From Cyathus striatus (lineage: Eukaryota > Basidiomycota > Agaricomycetes > Agaricales > Nidulariaceae), in NCBI GenBank assembly GCA_025738555.1, contig JAOVFP010000005.1, positions 806,001 to 870,000 of the forward strand: 64,000 bases of DNA, read 5' to 3'. This document shows positions 1-11,743 of this stretch, piece by piece. Position 1 is the first letter of the stretch, and every line of letters starts with the position of its first letter. The notes beneath the pieces were generated by a model. It was given only the letters and a program-made list of their open reading frames with translations. It made no database searches and had not been told where the DNA came from. A program made the position numbers and the translations under genes.

Positions 1-1
1 T

Positions 2-1885
2 TTATCAATTAACAATCCACAAAACTCATCATTCGACTCGCTATCCGAAGTCGAAGACCTTCTTGCATATCCAGATTACACCCTTAACAAGTCCAACACT
101 TCATCTCCAATCATGTCAGGAATTATCCCAGACAATGGAACCAGACAAAGCCCAATCCCAAACCCTATCAACCCAAACATTATTAACCCAGAAAATGTAA
201 CTCCACTGGATTGTGCACCTCAGTCAACTCCACCACCCAACACTACTTGACCCAATGTAAAATTTGATCCAGATGAATGCGTAGGAAACCTCCGCAAGGC
301 AGAATGGACCATGGATGAGGATGCATATCAGGAGCAGAGCAATGTCCAAGGGCCACTTCCAAGAGCACGCAGAACCATGCCATCACCTGGAGAAAAAGCC
401 ACACCATCATTTGACGGCAGCCCAGTAACTCTGGATCGATTCTTTAGATGCATTCATAATCTTGCAGTAGCAAGTGGACTCACTGATAGCGAAGAAATCC
501 AGTGGACCTTCGAATATCTAGACCAGTGCGTGGAAGACTTATGGCGTGCACGCACCAAGAATGCTCGTAGCAACTGGGAACAATTCAAAGAAGAAATCAG
601 GAAATTGTACCCAGGATGCGAAGGGGAGAAGAAATATACAACTATAGATCTTGAATACTATTGTGCCACCCAATCGCAAAAGATAATGACAGGATGGTAT
701 CAACTGGGCGAATACTATAGAGGATTTTTGACCTTTGCAGAATACCTCAAAGAAAAGGGGAAAGTCACCGACAGGGAAATAAGTAACTCCTTCATGACTG
801 GCTTCCCTATTGAATTCCGAGCAAGAATTAGAAATGAGTTACACATGTTGGAACCCAAGCACGAACTAGACGAACCTTGGAAACTTGAAGAAATATATCA
901 AGCAGCCATGCACCTCCTCCCACCAAATGATGGTACAACGGGTGGCGGCACACAAATGTTCGGAATGCCTGTCCAACCAATCCAATACCCTGGTTACGAA
1001 CCATACACACAGACAGCTGCAGCACCATATTCACAATATCCCACATATAACCAAGTACCCCAAATTCAACCAATGCATGGATATACACTAAACAACCAAC
1101 AGCAACAACCATACGGACAAAACCAGGCCATGTCAGTACCACAGATCACAGGCTACAATCAAGGAATTCAAAACCAAACTGTCCCCGGATATGTCCCAAA
1201 CTATGGTTCACAGTCCTACCAGAACCCAGGATACAATATGAACACTCTAACAAACTTATACCTGGTGCAAGGACAAAATCCGAACCTACCCCAGGCCAAC
1301 AACGTCCAAGCAACCCAAGCGTCAGTCTCCAAAAACTACTATGATGAGACAGCCATTGAGCATCTTATGAACTCTGAATCCCTGGTGCAAACCCTTGCAG
1401 TAAAAGTACTGGCATTAGCCAAAGAAGAAGACAAAAAGAAGTCCCACACAAATACTGAGACTCCAGGCAGCTCATCATGTTTTAACGGATGCCTATTTTG
1501 CTCAGAAGCAGGCCACATAATAGCAAATTGTCCATATATCGCAGAATACGAAAAGAAAGGACTGTGCAAACTTGGACGAGGCAATATGGTCCTCTCGCCA
1601 GAAGGAATCCGTATCACTAACAAGCTGGCTCAAGGAAAAAATATCAAAGAACGCCTGGACAACTGGAACAGGGGACGTGCCGAAAACATCGCTCATGCTC
1701 AAAAAGTTATGACTAACTGTGTCAAAGCGGTCCCTATTGCCAAAGCAGATCAGTTCTCATGGGAAGTCCTAACCGAGAAACCCATGACTGCCAGCATAGA
1801 AGAAATAAGCAGTGATGCAGATGATGAAGAAAAACTGCTTACACAGCACCTAGGATTCCCGCGTGGTCCCCCACTGTGGTACTAA
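2..1885 (+). pseudogene. Gag of a Ty3/gypsy-like retrotransposon, partial
   Basis: The reading frame is already open at the window edge and runs to the stop at 1883-1885, with a single in-frame TGA at 248-250 where CGA is the likely ancestor. The longest uninterrupted part starts at the ATG at 311 (524 residues). It has a helical N-terminal half, a long Gln/Asn/Tyr/Pro-rich linker (residues about 220-350) and a zinc knuckle of the CCHC type (C394, C397, H402, C407). This order is typical of retroelement Gag proteins that package element RNA in cytoplasmic particles. The missing upstream part and LTR lie outside the window. The downstream pol region is cut by the TIR element at 2186. Family assignment to gypsy is inference from length and knuckle type. 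Confidence 0.8.
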
Positions 1886-2185
1886 CTAGGCGGCACTCTG
1901 GTTAACTGCGCAGATCAGACGGGATGTGGTGCTTTCAGAGTCCTATGGCTCAAGCCCTCGAACAGAGCTTCCCAAGCTCCTGCATAACCGCCTACCATTC
2001 TCAAGGTCTGCCCTGCGCGCTGAACACCAGAAACCTCTCAAAGCTGCTGCTATTCTCCCCTGGAAATCCTCGCTCAGCCACTCGCATGTCAGCTGCAATA
2101 TACCAGCTAAGTCTCTTCCTTTCAATCCGATGCTGCTACTCCAACTGCCACACAAACTCACCAGCCTCATCAAAACTGGGCAGCA
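1886..2185 (+). other. Post-gag remnant, no recognised protein
   Basis: This stretch follows the gag stop and has a frame open from 1926 to about 2213 that ends inside the next element. The translation shows no motif I recognise (no protease or reverse transcriptase signature). It is probably the decayed start of the pol region, truncated at 2186. CpG-richer than the neighbouring satellite. Confidence 0.35.
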
Positions 2186-4386
2186 AGAAAATTCCGGGCA
2201 TGCACAAAAGTGAGCATGAGTTGAGCGTGCATGCTCACCTATTGAGCATGAAAATTAGACCCTGTGTGTGATGTGAGCGTGAATAATCCTTATATGAGCA
2301 TGAGCCAACTGGCTGTCTTATATCAACTACATACTGAATAATTGGCATAGTAAAGCATGTTTTTAATACAATTTGGTATATACTAAGCACTGTAATGTAA
2401 TAATTGAAGAACACCAGTGGGTTTTATATATATTTCATTGTTATTGTCTTCTTTATGAGTGTATATTGATTTAAAATGTATACCAATGATCCAGAGTGTT
2501 TAGATATGACTTAGAGTGTATATAAATGATTCAGAGAGTGTACATATGATCTACAAGTTGAAAAAATAACTCAGAGAGTGTAGCAGTAATTCAGACTAAC
2601 AGTTAAAAATTTATAGAGCTAGAGAATGGTATATATTGAACAGTAGAAACAGGGGAAATTTATAATGAAATAGGGGGCTCAGAAAATTACAGGAAGCTTT
2701 ACAATGAAGCAGGAAAATTCAGAACAAGGCAGGGGGATTCACAGTGAAGCAGAGACCATGGGAAATTCAAAACAAAGAATGGGGCTTTACAGCGAAGTAG
2801 GGAACTTCAGAAATATTACACTTGCATTCAACTTGAGCATGAGTATAATTGGTATTCCTATTCACACTCACAAGTATTACACTCATGCTCAATATCCTTT
2901 AACTTGAGTATGAGTGTGATTGGTATTCTTACTCATGCTCACAAATATTACACTTGTATTCAACTTGAGCGTGAGTGAGATATTCCTATTCATGCTCACA
3001 AGTATTACACTCACACTCAATGTCTTTTAACTTGAGCGTGAGTGTGGTATTCCTATTCACGCTCACAAGTATTACACTCACACTCAATGTCTTTTAACTT
3101 GAGTGTGAGTGTGGTATTCTTATTCATGCTCACAAGTATTACACTCACACTCAATGTCCTTTAACTTGAGTGTAAGTGTGGTATTCCTATTCACGCTCAC
3201 AAGTATTACACTCATGCTCAATCTATTTTAACTTGAGCGTGAGTGTGGTATTCCTATTCATGCTCACAAGTATTACACTCACACTCAATGTCTTTTAACT
3301 TGAGCATGAGTGTGGTATTCCTATTCATGCTCACAAGTATTACACTCACACTCAATCTATTTTAACTTGAGTGTGAGTGTGGTATTCCTATTCACACTCA
3401 CAAGTATTACACTCACACTCAATGTCTTTTAACTTGAGTGTGAGTGTGGTATTCCTATTCATGCTCACAAGTATTACACTCACACTCAATCTATTTTAAC
3501 TTGAGTGTGAGTGTGGTATTCCTATTCATGCTCACAAGTATTACACTCACACTTAATCTATTTTAACTTGAGTGTGAGTGTGGTATTCCTATTCATGCTC
3601 ACAAGTATTACACTCACACTCAATGTCTTTTAACTTGAGTGTGAGTGTGGTATTCCTATTCACGCTCACAAGTATTACACTCATGCTCAATGTATTTTAA
3701 CTTGAGTATAAGTGTGGTATTCCTATTCATGCTCACAAGTATTACACTCACACTCAATATTCTTTAACTTGAGCATGAGTATGGTATTCCTATTCATGCT
3801 CACAAGTATTACACTCATGCTCAATGTCCTTTAACTTGAGCGTGAGCATAATTGGTATTCCTATTCATGCTCACATAGATTACACTTCCAACTTACTTTT
3901 CCTCCCACATGTAAGTGAAGCCAAAATATAAATGTAACATATAATTTTTTTGTGAGCATGAAGTAAAAACTTTGAGCATGAGTTGACAGACCTTGAGCGT
4001 GAGTTGATGACCTTGAGCATGAAAACTCAGACCCTGTGTGTGAATGTATGAACCCTGTGCATGAGATGTTGACCCTGAGTGTGAAGTAAAATCTTGAGTG
4101 TGATGTGTGTGTGCATGCTCAATCCACGCTCACACCTTGAGTGTGAACATGAGCGTGCACACACATGTTTGAGCGTGAATTATAAATATTATTCTTCAAG
4201 ATTTGACTTCATATCTTGATTAGAAACATCACTCACATTCACAATATGACACAGCTATACAACACTACTATGTACATTTGATTTACACTCTTTTTGACCC
4301 ACAAATGGGCCATTTAGAGCTAAAATAAATACCTTGAGCATGACATGCTCAATCACACTCACTTTTGTGCATGCCCGGAATTTTCT
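2186..4386. mobile_element. Non-coding 2.2-kb TIR element filled with a GAGCGTGAG satellite
   Basis: The left end (from 2186) and the reverse complement of the right end (to 4386) share the start AGAAAATTCCGGGCATGCAC followed by AAAAGTGAG, about 28 bp in all, then diverge. The interior has no gene. It holds GAGCATGAG/GAGTGTGAG/GAGCGTGAG motifs throughout, a 67-bp tandem array and a less ordered section (3886-4330). I could not find a clear target duplication beside either end. It interrupts the remains of the gypsy element on the left. Related fragments lie at 23936-24340 and around 31530-32460, the latter with the same right end (ACTTTTGTGCGTGCATG). A non-autonomous DNA transposon is the simplest reading. 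Confidence 0.7.
2835..3885 (+). repeat. 67-bp tandem satellite, about 15 units
   Basis: Successive units start 67 bp apart (for example the TTTTAACTTGAG boundary at 3025, 3092 and 3159). Each unit carries TTGAGTGTGAGTG near one end and its reverse complement CACTCACACTCAA near the other, so every unit can form its own hairpin. Unit differences are mainly CG, TG or CA at the same position of GAGCGTGAG. Confidence 0.9.
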
Positions 4387-4723
4387 ATGTGCCCATTATA
4401 TTCGTGTTTCCTTTCGTATTCAATCTCTTTATATCAGTCTCGACCTTTCCACCGTCCCGGAATCTCTTTCTCATCAAAACTCGTCCTCCAACACCCTCAG
4501 AACTCGTTTCCGAGTTCTTTATCATTGATACGTTCGAAAATAACTCACCTCATCGCTAATGATTTTCCTCGTACACCTTAGGATGCTGCAGGTTGAACAG
4601 TCTTAAACCGACTCGCACTTTTATTTCTTTGTTTAGGTGTTAAGCGCACTTTCACCTTTACAACCTGTTTTCCCAAGCTCTTTACTTATCTGTCATTTGC
4701 AGCAACCAGAAGTATGCGCTGAA
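4387..4723. other. Short unassigned stretch
   Basis: Pyrimidine-rich sequence with several small overlapping frames and splice-like signals (TTTGTTTAG at about 4629-4637). No protein family is recognisable. It could be the 5' part of a gene whose exons continue at 5019, but I cannot connect them. Confidence 0.25.
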
Positions 4724-5860
4724 AGTAATAATTAGTATGTAAAGTATATAAATGTCAGCATGCAGATATATGATGAGGAGTGTTCATGCATAGAATTGGA
4801 GAATGCCAATTGATACCCTGTTCGAGGAGAATTGTGATTTGTCACGAGATTACCCAGGCATCGGTTCCGCAAGTCTAAAATGATTGTGAACAACTGAACA
4901 TTTGAACAATGTTACTATCTATAGCTTCTATCAGTGAATGGTGCATCTGATACTCTATTGTTTATGAATACGGCACATTGGCAGATTAAATATATTACAC
5001 ATTATGACATCTTTGCAGAACTGGGTCGACATTAATGAAAATAACGAGCAGTTCTGGGAGGTAACTAGTCTTTATCGCTGTAATATGGGCTGTTATTGAG
5101 TGAGGTTTGACGCTTAGCATGAATGGGGCGACACACAGAACCTGTATGAGGTAATTTGTCACCGGTATTTTTTACGCATATAATTTCTTACAGCATTTAT
5201 ATAGCACTCTGAGGCCAACTTGCCTACCCAGCAGAAGCATCAAAGGAGCACAGACGAAGTGTTCCCTAAGTCAAATTCTAGAGGTCGTTGTTGTGGATTG
5301 CACAGGTCAAGAAACTTTCAATCTAAGTACTAATACACAAGATTAGATGTGTGACAAGATAATAGAGAGCAGACTCAGTATGAACGTACCTCTTATTCAC
5401 TTGCCTCTAGTGAGCATAGGAAATATCCCCGGAACAAAGGACAAGAGGAAGAAACGACAGGAAATGAGGTATAAAATAACAATAATAAGGTTCATTTTTT
5501 TAAAAAAACATATACATAAATTCTTACATGAAATACTACCTATGTACACACTATGAGCCCGTGCATTATAGTACATGAAATAAGTAGCCAGACAAATGCT
5601 AATGAAACCTACTTATGAATATCACCACGTGTTTCACGAGCAAGCATTGAAGCATATTATCACGCGCTTAAGCTGTAATTAAATAAGCTCAAAGGTTCAG
5701 TTATGTATGCTTACGATATTGGAGTTCACAATATTATATTATACTTGAGCGCTTTAGCGTGCACGTTCAAGTTCATGATTGGCATTCTTCAATTCTATGA
5801 GTGAACGCTCATTATATATCTGCATGCTGACATTAATACTTTACATATTAATTATTAACA
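4724..5860. mobile_element. 1.1-kb TIR element enclosing spliced exons
   Basis: The 83 bp at 4724-4806 (TAATAATTAGTATGTAAAG...) reappear in reverse complement at about 5777-5860 with scattered mismatches and short gaps, including the block TGTCAGCATGCAGATATAT. The arms frame a small non-coding shell and a group of three exon-like blocks. No convincing target duplication was found. It could be a non-autonomous element that captured part of a gene, or an inverted duplication flanking a gene. Confidence 0.55.
5019..5346 (+). CDS. Three-exon gene fragment, unrecognised
   Basis: Three blocks join in phase 0: 5019-5060, 5118-5150 and 5194-5346. Each junction has canonical ends (GTAACT..CTTAG and GTAATT..TTACAG) and the frame stays open until TAG at 5344-5346. 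The upstream border is a CAG acceptor at 5016-5018, so a further 5' exon is expected but was not found. The encoded 76 residues begin NWVDINENNEQFWE and show no known motif. Two exons end in GAG and the next begins with CAT, an odd regularity. The gene lies wholly inside the TIR arms at 4724-5860. Confidence 0.4.
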
Positions 5861-6480
5861 GATTATAATTGTGTAACTACGAAGAATATGAAGACATTGA
5901 ACTTCGAAGCAAGGTCAAATGTAGAGCTGTAATGATGAAGAATATTTGATCGTGCTCAACATGATACAAAATGTTAGTGTAAAATACCCAGTGCTGAGTG
6001 TGCACACAGCAACATAAAAATTTGTTAGCCATTTATCCAATTATTTCGGACAAAACAGCTATGTGCACTCAAAGTATTAATTCGAATGTGCGTGGACTCT
6101 AGAGCTGCGTACACTCAAGTGCTCAAGCACTCAAGTCTCATTTGTTTTAATTTATGGACATTGGAACATTGGATACTGTATACATAAGTAACTGCTCACG
6201 AATATCACCTTACTCGCTCGCCTCTACGAAGCGTGGGAACTTCTCGAAATGAAAACACGAGAGGAACAGTTGACAGAAAATGAGCTTTAAAACAACAATA
6301 ACACAACATATGTATATTTTAAAACCATATTTATAATTCTGACATGAAATAGAATCTATGTATATAGAAATAAATGAGAAAAACAAAAGTTTTATGATTT
6401 ACGACAGTCTGGAATTACGGTGCAACCGAATTACGGTTACAGTGAATTATTCCACACTCAGAACTTCATAGTACTGTACC
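5861..6480. other. Unassigned region with a duplicated block
   Basis: About 180 bp at 6190-6372 resemble 5385-5558 in direct orientation (shared GACAGRAAATGAG, AAAACAACAATAA and TGACATGAAATA-like strings), so a segment has been duplicated across the right arm of the neighbouring TIR element. No gene is recognisable here. Confidence 0.45.
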
Positions 6481-6525
6481 GTCAAGGGTGTAAAAAATCT
6501 TCATATGGTACGGTTGGCAGCCCTA
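6481..6525 (+). mobile_element. Right end of a hAT-type non-autonomous element
   Basis: The sequence ending TATGGTACGGTTGGCAGCCCTA at 6525 is the mirror of the TAGGGCTG termini of the complete elements at 8353-9820 and 31551-32244. It sits at the 5' edge of the hAT transposase frame, followed by GTTGATGC as the possible target duplication. I did not find the matching left end upstream, so its length is unknown. Confidence 0.5.
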
Positions 6526-9500
6526 GTTGATGCAGGGAGTGCTCCGAAGAATAGAGCACCTCGTAATGCTCAGAGGGTTATTGAGTCAACAGATGAGGAT
6601 GCAGAAAGTGATGATGAGGGTAATGGGTCAGATGTCAATTTGAGTGGTGAGAGAGTGGTGGATCCTGATGTTGAGTTAGGTATGTGTATTGGAGGCTGGA
6701 GCCTGACTGGAATGTACTCACTAGCATTCACAATTTCATAGACAGCCTCATTAAAGGCTGGACTGCACCAGTATACACATTCCACAAGCCAAGACCTTCC
6801 ATTGAATTCAACAATGGGAAACACTGTATGGTCTTCACTTGCAATAATCCTGGCTGCAAGAATCCTAAACAGCGTCGCTACTTCGATACTGGTGATCAAA
6901 CTTCAACAAGCAATCTGCGAAAACATGCTCGCAAGTGTTGGGGTAGCCATATCTTTCAACAGGCATATGATACAGATGGTGCAAGTATCAATACAGTTCA
7001 GAAAGGCTTGAGTGGATGCAAGGTTGGGGTTGATGGACATATTGAAGCTATATTTGCTCGACAGGAAGGAAAGGGTGCCATAACATATTCAAACTGAGCT
7101 TTTACATATGAAGAAACAAGGTATGCACATCTTTTATTCCTTCTAGTCAATAGTGCAATTATCAACAGACTGAATTACTCCTACCAGGGTTGAGATAGTG
7201 AAATGGGTTGCTGAAAGCTTGTGACCAACTAGTATTGTGGAGGATAGAGTGTTCAAATTTCTGATGAAGACCGGGTGCCCACAGTACCGTCTTCCATCTC
7301 GCTTTACAGTAGCTCGAGATGTGCATGAGGTTTTTAAGTGAACAAAGAGTCACATTGCGAAAATGCTAAATATAGTATCAATTTCTTCCCATACCTGAAA
7401 CTATATTGTTACTTACCACAATTGCAGGAGTACGATGGGAGGCTGAGCTTTGGTACTGATTGTTGGACATCACCAAATCATCGTCCTTGTATTGCTGTGA
7501 CTGTACACTTGGAACATGATGGGCAGCCTATCTCACTTCTCCTAGACCTTGTAGAGGTCTCTAAATCTCATAGTGGCATAAATTTGGCATTGCAGAAAAG
7601 GTAGTTTACCTAGACCCTCCATTCAACTCATAACTCACCACTCTTCTACATTCATAGATTCTTAGTGTCACCTGTGATAATGCATCAGCAAACGATTCAA
7701 TGATACAGGCTCTTGCTGATATAATCATAGCCTTTCCTGGGCAAGCCAACCGGACTCGGTGCTTTGCTCATATATTGAATCTCGTTGTCAAGATTATTCT
7801 CCGGAAATTTGATGGACACTATGGGAAAGACGAGGTAACAGCTGAACTCATGAAGCTGAATGAAGAGGTTGGGGATGAATATGGGGATGACAATGATGTA
7901 CGAGGGATGGAGGAGCTGGAGACTTCAATGACAGATGAACTGGTAGCTGTGGCGGGTGATGCAATGCCTGTACGAAAGGTGCTCCTTAAGGTAAGTTTCT
8001 TGTTCTTATTTTGATCACTATTTATACCTTTGTTGCTTCTTCACCTCTTTCAGCTGCACAAAATTTCATTGGCAATAAAGAATAGCTCCACCATTGTGCA
8101 TCCACGCTGGAATGATATTTTAACAGATATTATAAATAAGCAAGATATCAACCTACCACCTAGTGAAGCACTGACCATGCAGATGATGCCACGCGATGTT
8201 GCTACACGCTGGAACTCAACTTACAATATGGTGTCATTCTCATATAAGTACTGAGTAGCTATTAACCAGCTTACTGTGGATAGGAACATGAAGTTAAGAA
8301 GCTACAAATGACCAGTGAAGAATGGGATATAGTATTGCAGCTGAGTGAGACATAGGGCTGTACACCATATCCATACCATTTTTGGAGGGACTTCAAGTGA
8401 TGCTGTTACGGTATGATTTAAACTGTACCGTCTACCATATATTCACCATACCTATATGGCCATATTACGGTCACTTACGGTCATATGGTAAATAACTTCT
8501 TGGCAGTGGTAAATCAAAAATTAGTGTGATTTTCTTGTCTTCAAACCTACTTGAAAAATAAGCATGACCGTATACTTCAAGTCTGACCATTTACAGAACA
8601 TTTAAACTGCTATTTCGGAAATTACACCACATATACACTTTGAAAGAAATCAAGATTCTATGCTCAGCTCTTGAGAAATGCTAACAAGTGTCTTGAGTGA
8701 GTATCTTTGTGGTAAATTGTGATTCCTGTGCACAGGCTGGCACTATTGCTTATTACATTAAAGCAGTTGACTCTCAGTAATCTATCTGTCAGAGGCACTT
8801 GGTACTAGTAGTTCTAGTTAAGTACTACTAAAGGTATATATCTTAATCATTACTTGCTTGTAGCTACGGATTTCTAGGGAAATATTTTCCTATATCACTC
8901 TTAACTTGACGAAGATTCAAGAATTAGTTTCCTTGGGCAAAACTCTCCTCCCTCGATAACATATCACCATAGATTGCACCTCTAAATCAAAGGTATTGAC
9001 AGGATATAAATTTACACACTTGCAGATGCTGAAAGACATCCTTGAGGCCTAGACATTTATAGAATCAGACCCTCACCATATACATGGTATGGTCTGTCTA
9101 CATGAATGACAAACTTATCCAATACATGACCCCACAGCAGTAGGTCTACTACAGAATAAATACTATTATAGGCTGCTCGCAGTATTGGCAATGAAGCGGT
9201 ACATATGTATGTGAGCGATGGGTAAATAAAGAGAGTGACTAGATATCCTGAAATCAACCTGAAATGATCTCACAGCTGTTACTAGCAGCTTCAATGCCTA
9301 AGGCTGGGATGAACTTGAGAAAATGTACCATCAATTCCCTGGCTATAACAATACATTCAAACAGAAGCAGTGAAAACATGCAGTCAATCTAAGCTTAGAG
9401 ATATTTAATAACACAATTAAACATATCAAGTTCAGATGCACGTCCTGAGTTGACACTGATATCAAACAGTCCGGATAACTAAATGTATAGTTTACAAAAT

Positions 9501-10890
9501 CATACCCAGACACTTCTTAGTACTTGTTGTCATCACTTTTAATGGATTTACTCTCCAGCTGCTATTGTTTCCAGAGTCAATACTGCTTGTAGAAGTATGT
9601 AGGAATCGTAATAATACATGTAGAATGGATTTTGGAAGAAAAAATTGAAAATATAACCTGTAACCCATATGAATCTGTCCCATAGCCGTAAAACGGTCCG
9701 TACCGTTGTGTCAAGGCCAAAAAAATACTCTGTATGATATGGTTTATGGGCAACCCGTAACTGTCACATGACCATAAGCTATACGGCCGGATACTGTATA
9801 TGGTACGGTGTACAGCCCTAGTGAGACATTGAAAGTAAGTTTTAATTCATATTTTTTTAATCAATCTTACATGTTGCTTACATGTTGTATCAAGCTATTT
9901 AAGGATGCAACATTGTTCTTCTCCCGTGAAAATCTATTGCTACCATCTGTCATTCCAGCAATGGATACAATCGATAATCATCTTGCAAGTTGTGCAGTCA
10001 ACGCACAGTATTCCCCTGCATTGCAAACAGCTTTTGCTCTCGGTAAAAAGCTTCTTAATAAGTATTACTCTTTGAGTGATACATCTGATGTTTACAGAAT
10101 TGTGATAGGTATGCAAACTGTATTTATTGATTAATCTTTACTAATATTTTTTTATTTCAGTTCTACACCCAAAGCAAAAGCTTTCTTACTTTAAGAAAGC
10201 AGATTGGCCCGAAGACTGGATTCAAGCTGCAAGGACCATTGTAGAGGATAAATTTTTACGAAACTATGCTTCATATCATTCTCCTGCTGCCAAGAAAGGT
10301 AAACAGCAATTACAGAAGCAACATTCAACTTCTTCGGCTTCTACTATGGTAAGTTTTTGTAATCTAGTAATAAATTGTTCAATTACTAATATAATCTCAC
10401 TAGAAAAATATATTTGACTCTTCAGATGAGGAGAGTGAGCTATCTGATAGCGACATTACAGAAAATGAGAAATTGCTGGCAGAACTTAACTGCTACCTTA
10501 ATGAGAAGGTGGTCAAAACAAAGGATGCGATAGGTTGGTGGATTCAAAATAAGAACACATACCCTTGTCTCTGGCGGATGGCTTGTGATTATTTAATTAT
10601 ACGAGGTGAGTTTATATTCTACTTGCAAGTGTGCATATGCTACTATCATAAATGTTTACTCAAATTTTATAGCTACATCTGTTGCTGTAGAACGTGTGTT
10701 TAGTCAAGGTCGTTTATTACTGTCTCACATTCAGAACCGACTATCTGCACACTCTACTTGTGCATTATTATGTTTCAGCACATGGAGTAAGCTGGGATAT
10801 GTAGACAACAAAGATTTGATTTTGGTATCTAAATTGCCTGATGTATCTGAGGACGATGTTGATCCTATTTGGGACAATGACTGGGAGTAG
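6526..10890 (+). pseudogene. hAT-family transposase gene, disrupted
   Basis: Cut-and-paste transposase of the hAT superfamily, spread over several exons. In order: an acidic N-terminus; a BED-type zinc finger (about 6810-6945, CxxxxC then HxxxC); the start of the RNase H-like core (about 7430-7600, YDGRLSFGTDCWTS); a second core block (7665-7980, with CFAHILNLVVK); the RWNSTYNM block (about 8200); and after the insertion a helical region (9895-10110), further exons (10161-10603) and the C-terminal dimerisation domain (10673-10890, SVAVERVFSQGRLLLS to the TAG). Introns of roughly 50-70 nt separate the exons. The gene is cut by the element at 8353-9820 and its N-terminus by a second element end at 6525, and a small frame break lies near 8300. 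It is therefore inactive, although the domains are well preserved. Confidence 0.85.
8353..9820. mobile_element. Non-autonomous hAT-type element inside the transposase gene
   Basis: The ends are mirror images (TAGGGCTGTACACC at the left; GGTGTACAGCCCTA at the right) and an exact 8-bp duplication, GTGAGACA, flanks them (8345-8352 and 9821-9828). Eight base pairs is the hAT signature. The interior is non-coding and rich in ACGGT/ACCGT motifs near both ends, as expected for subterminal transposase sites. Removing it with one duplication restores the Leu-Ser-Glu-Thr-Leu-Lys reading of the host transposase exon. Confidence 0.9.
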
Positions 10891-10924
10891 TTTTAGAGTA
10901 ATATTAAATTATTTAAATAAATTT

Positions 10925-11082
10925 GCTATACCCTTTGTAAATACTCGGGGGTACGGGTGAGGGTCTATACCCCTCTGGACCCTTAAAAATACCCTTACCC
11001 TTATCAAGGGTAGGGGTATTTGGGGGGTAAGGGTAAGGGTATGGACTCCAGTACCCGGGGGTATACCCCTGCTCATCACTAC
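10925..11082. repeat. GGGTA/TACCC inverted-repeat block
   Basis: Dense CCCTTACCC and GGGTAAGGG strings in opposite orientations centre on about 11010, and GGGGGTATACCCC at the right edge is itself nearly palindromic. It lies between the hAT stop codon and a KDZ coding fragment. It may be the right subterminal region of the hAT element, or a separate small element. It is not a telomere repeat. Confidence 0.5.
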
Positions 11083-11083
11083 A

Positions 11084-11668
11084 TGTGGTGAAGAGGTTGA
11101 AACAACATGGTCTAGCAGTAACCATCTTCGTACCAGTACATGTGAAATGGGTCCAGCTTCACATCATGAGGTACTAAATAATCATTGGATTGATTGGAAT
11201 TCACAGAAAATTATTAACTTTTGTAAGTATTTCTGATTTGTCACTTTATTATATCTTACTAATATAACCTTTATAGGTAAACATTTTCTCAAGCACTACA
11301 ATGAGGCAGTAACAATGAGTCAAAAGCATATGGACATTTTTGAGAAATTTAATGCAACATTTTCAACATCTCTGACAGATAAATGGGAACATCAAATTAA
11401 AGTATAGAATGAAAGCCATACTGGACCAAATCCATATCATGAACCAGAGTGTAGTAAGTCTAATAAACTGTATAAATTAACAAAATAATAGCTAACAATA
11501 TACAATATCATAGGAAACAGGTTGCAAGATATAAGACTTGAGCTAACTAATGAAGAAGCAGTAGCTGCTGAAAAGGGAATTCTTCCAAATCATAAGATAT
11601 CTTTAACAAAATTTATGCTTCTTGTGTTTGAGCTTGGGGGGCAGCAGTGGGTCAAGGATATGATTTGA
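11084..11668 (+). pseudogene. KDZ transposase fragment (central to C-terminal)
   Basis: Three coding blocks separated by short introns match the KDZ copy at 43096-46470: the CGEEVETTWSSSNHL block with STCEMGPASHHEVLN (11084-11223), the HYNEAVTMSQKHMDIFEKFN block with a PNPYHEPEC motif (11279-11455) and a LTNEEAVAAEKGILP block (11517-11668). One in-frame TAG lies in the second block (around 11405). KDZ elements are fungal and animal DNA transposons with an RNase H-fold transposase. The N-terminal half is absent; the fragment abuts the hAT-associated repeat on the left and a satellite element on the right. Confidence 0.75.
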
Positions 11669-11743
11669 CAGATATGATTGACTCACATATTTAGACATAT
11701 ACTTAAGCTTCAAATTTCTAAAATGAAAAAGGAATTAACATCT

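Noticed and set aside
828..1142. Minus-strand ORFs opposite gag (828-1142, 1339-1623)
   Set aside because: Shadows of the gag frame, with no motif.
10985..11040. Telomere-like TAAGGGTAAGGG / CCCTTACCC strings
   Set aside because: The order is TAAGGG, not TTAGGG, runs are only two units long, and both orientations occur side by side.
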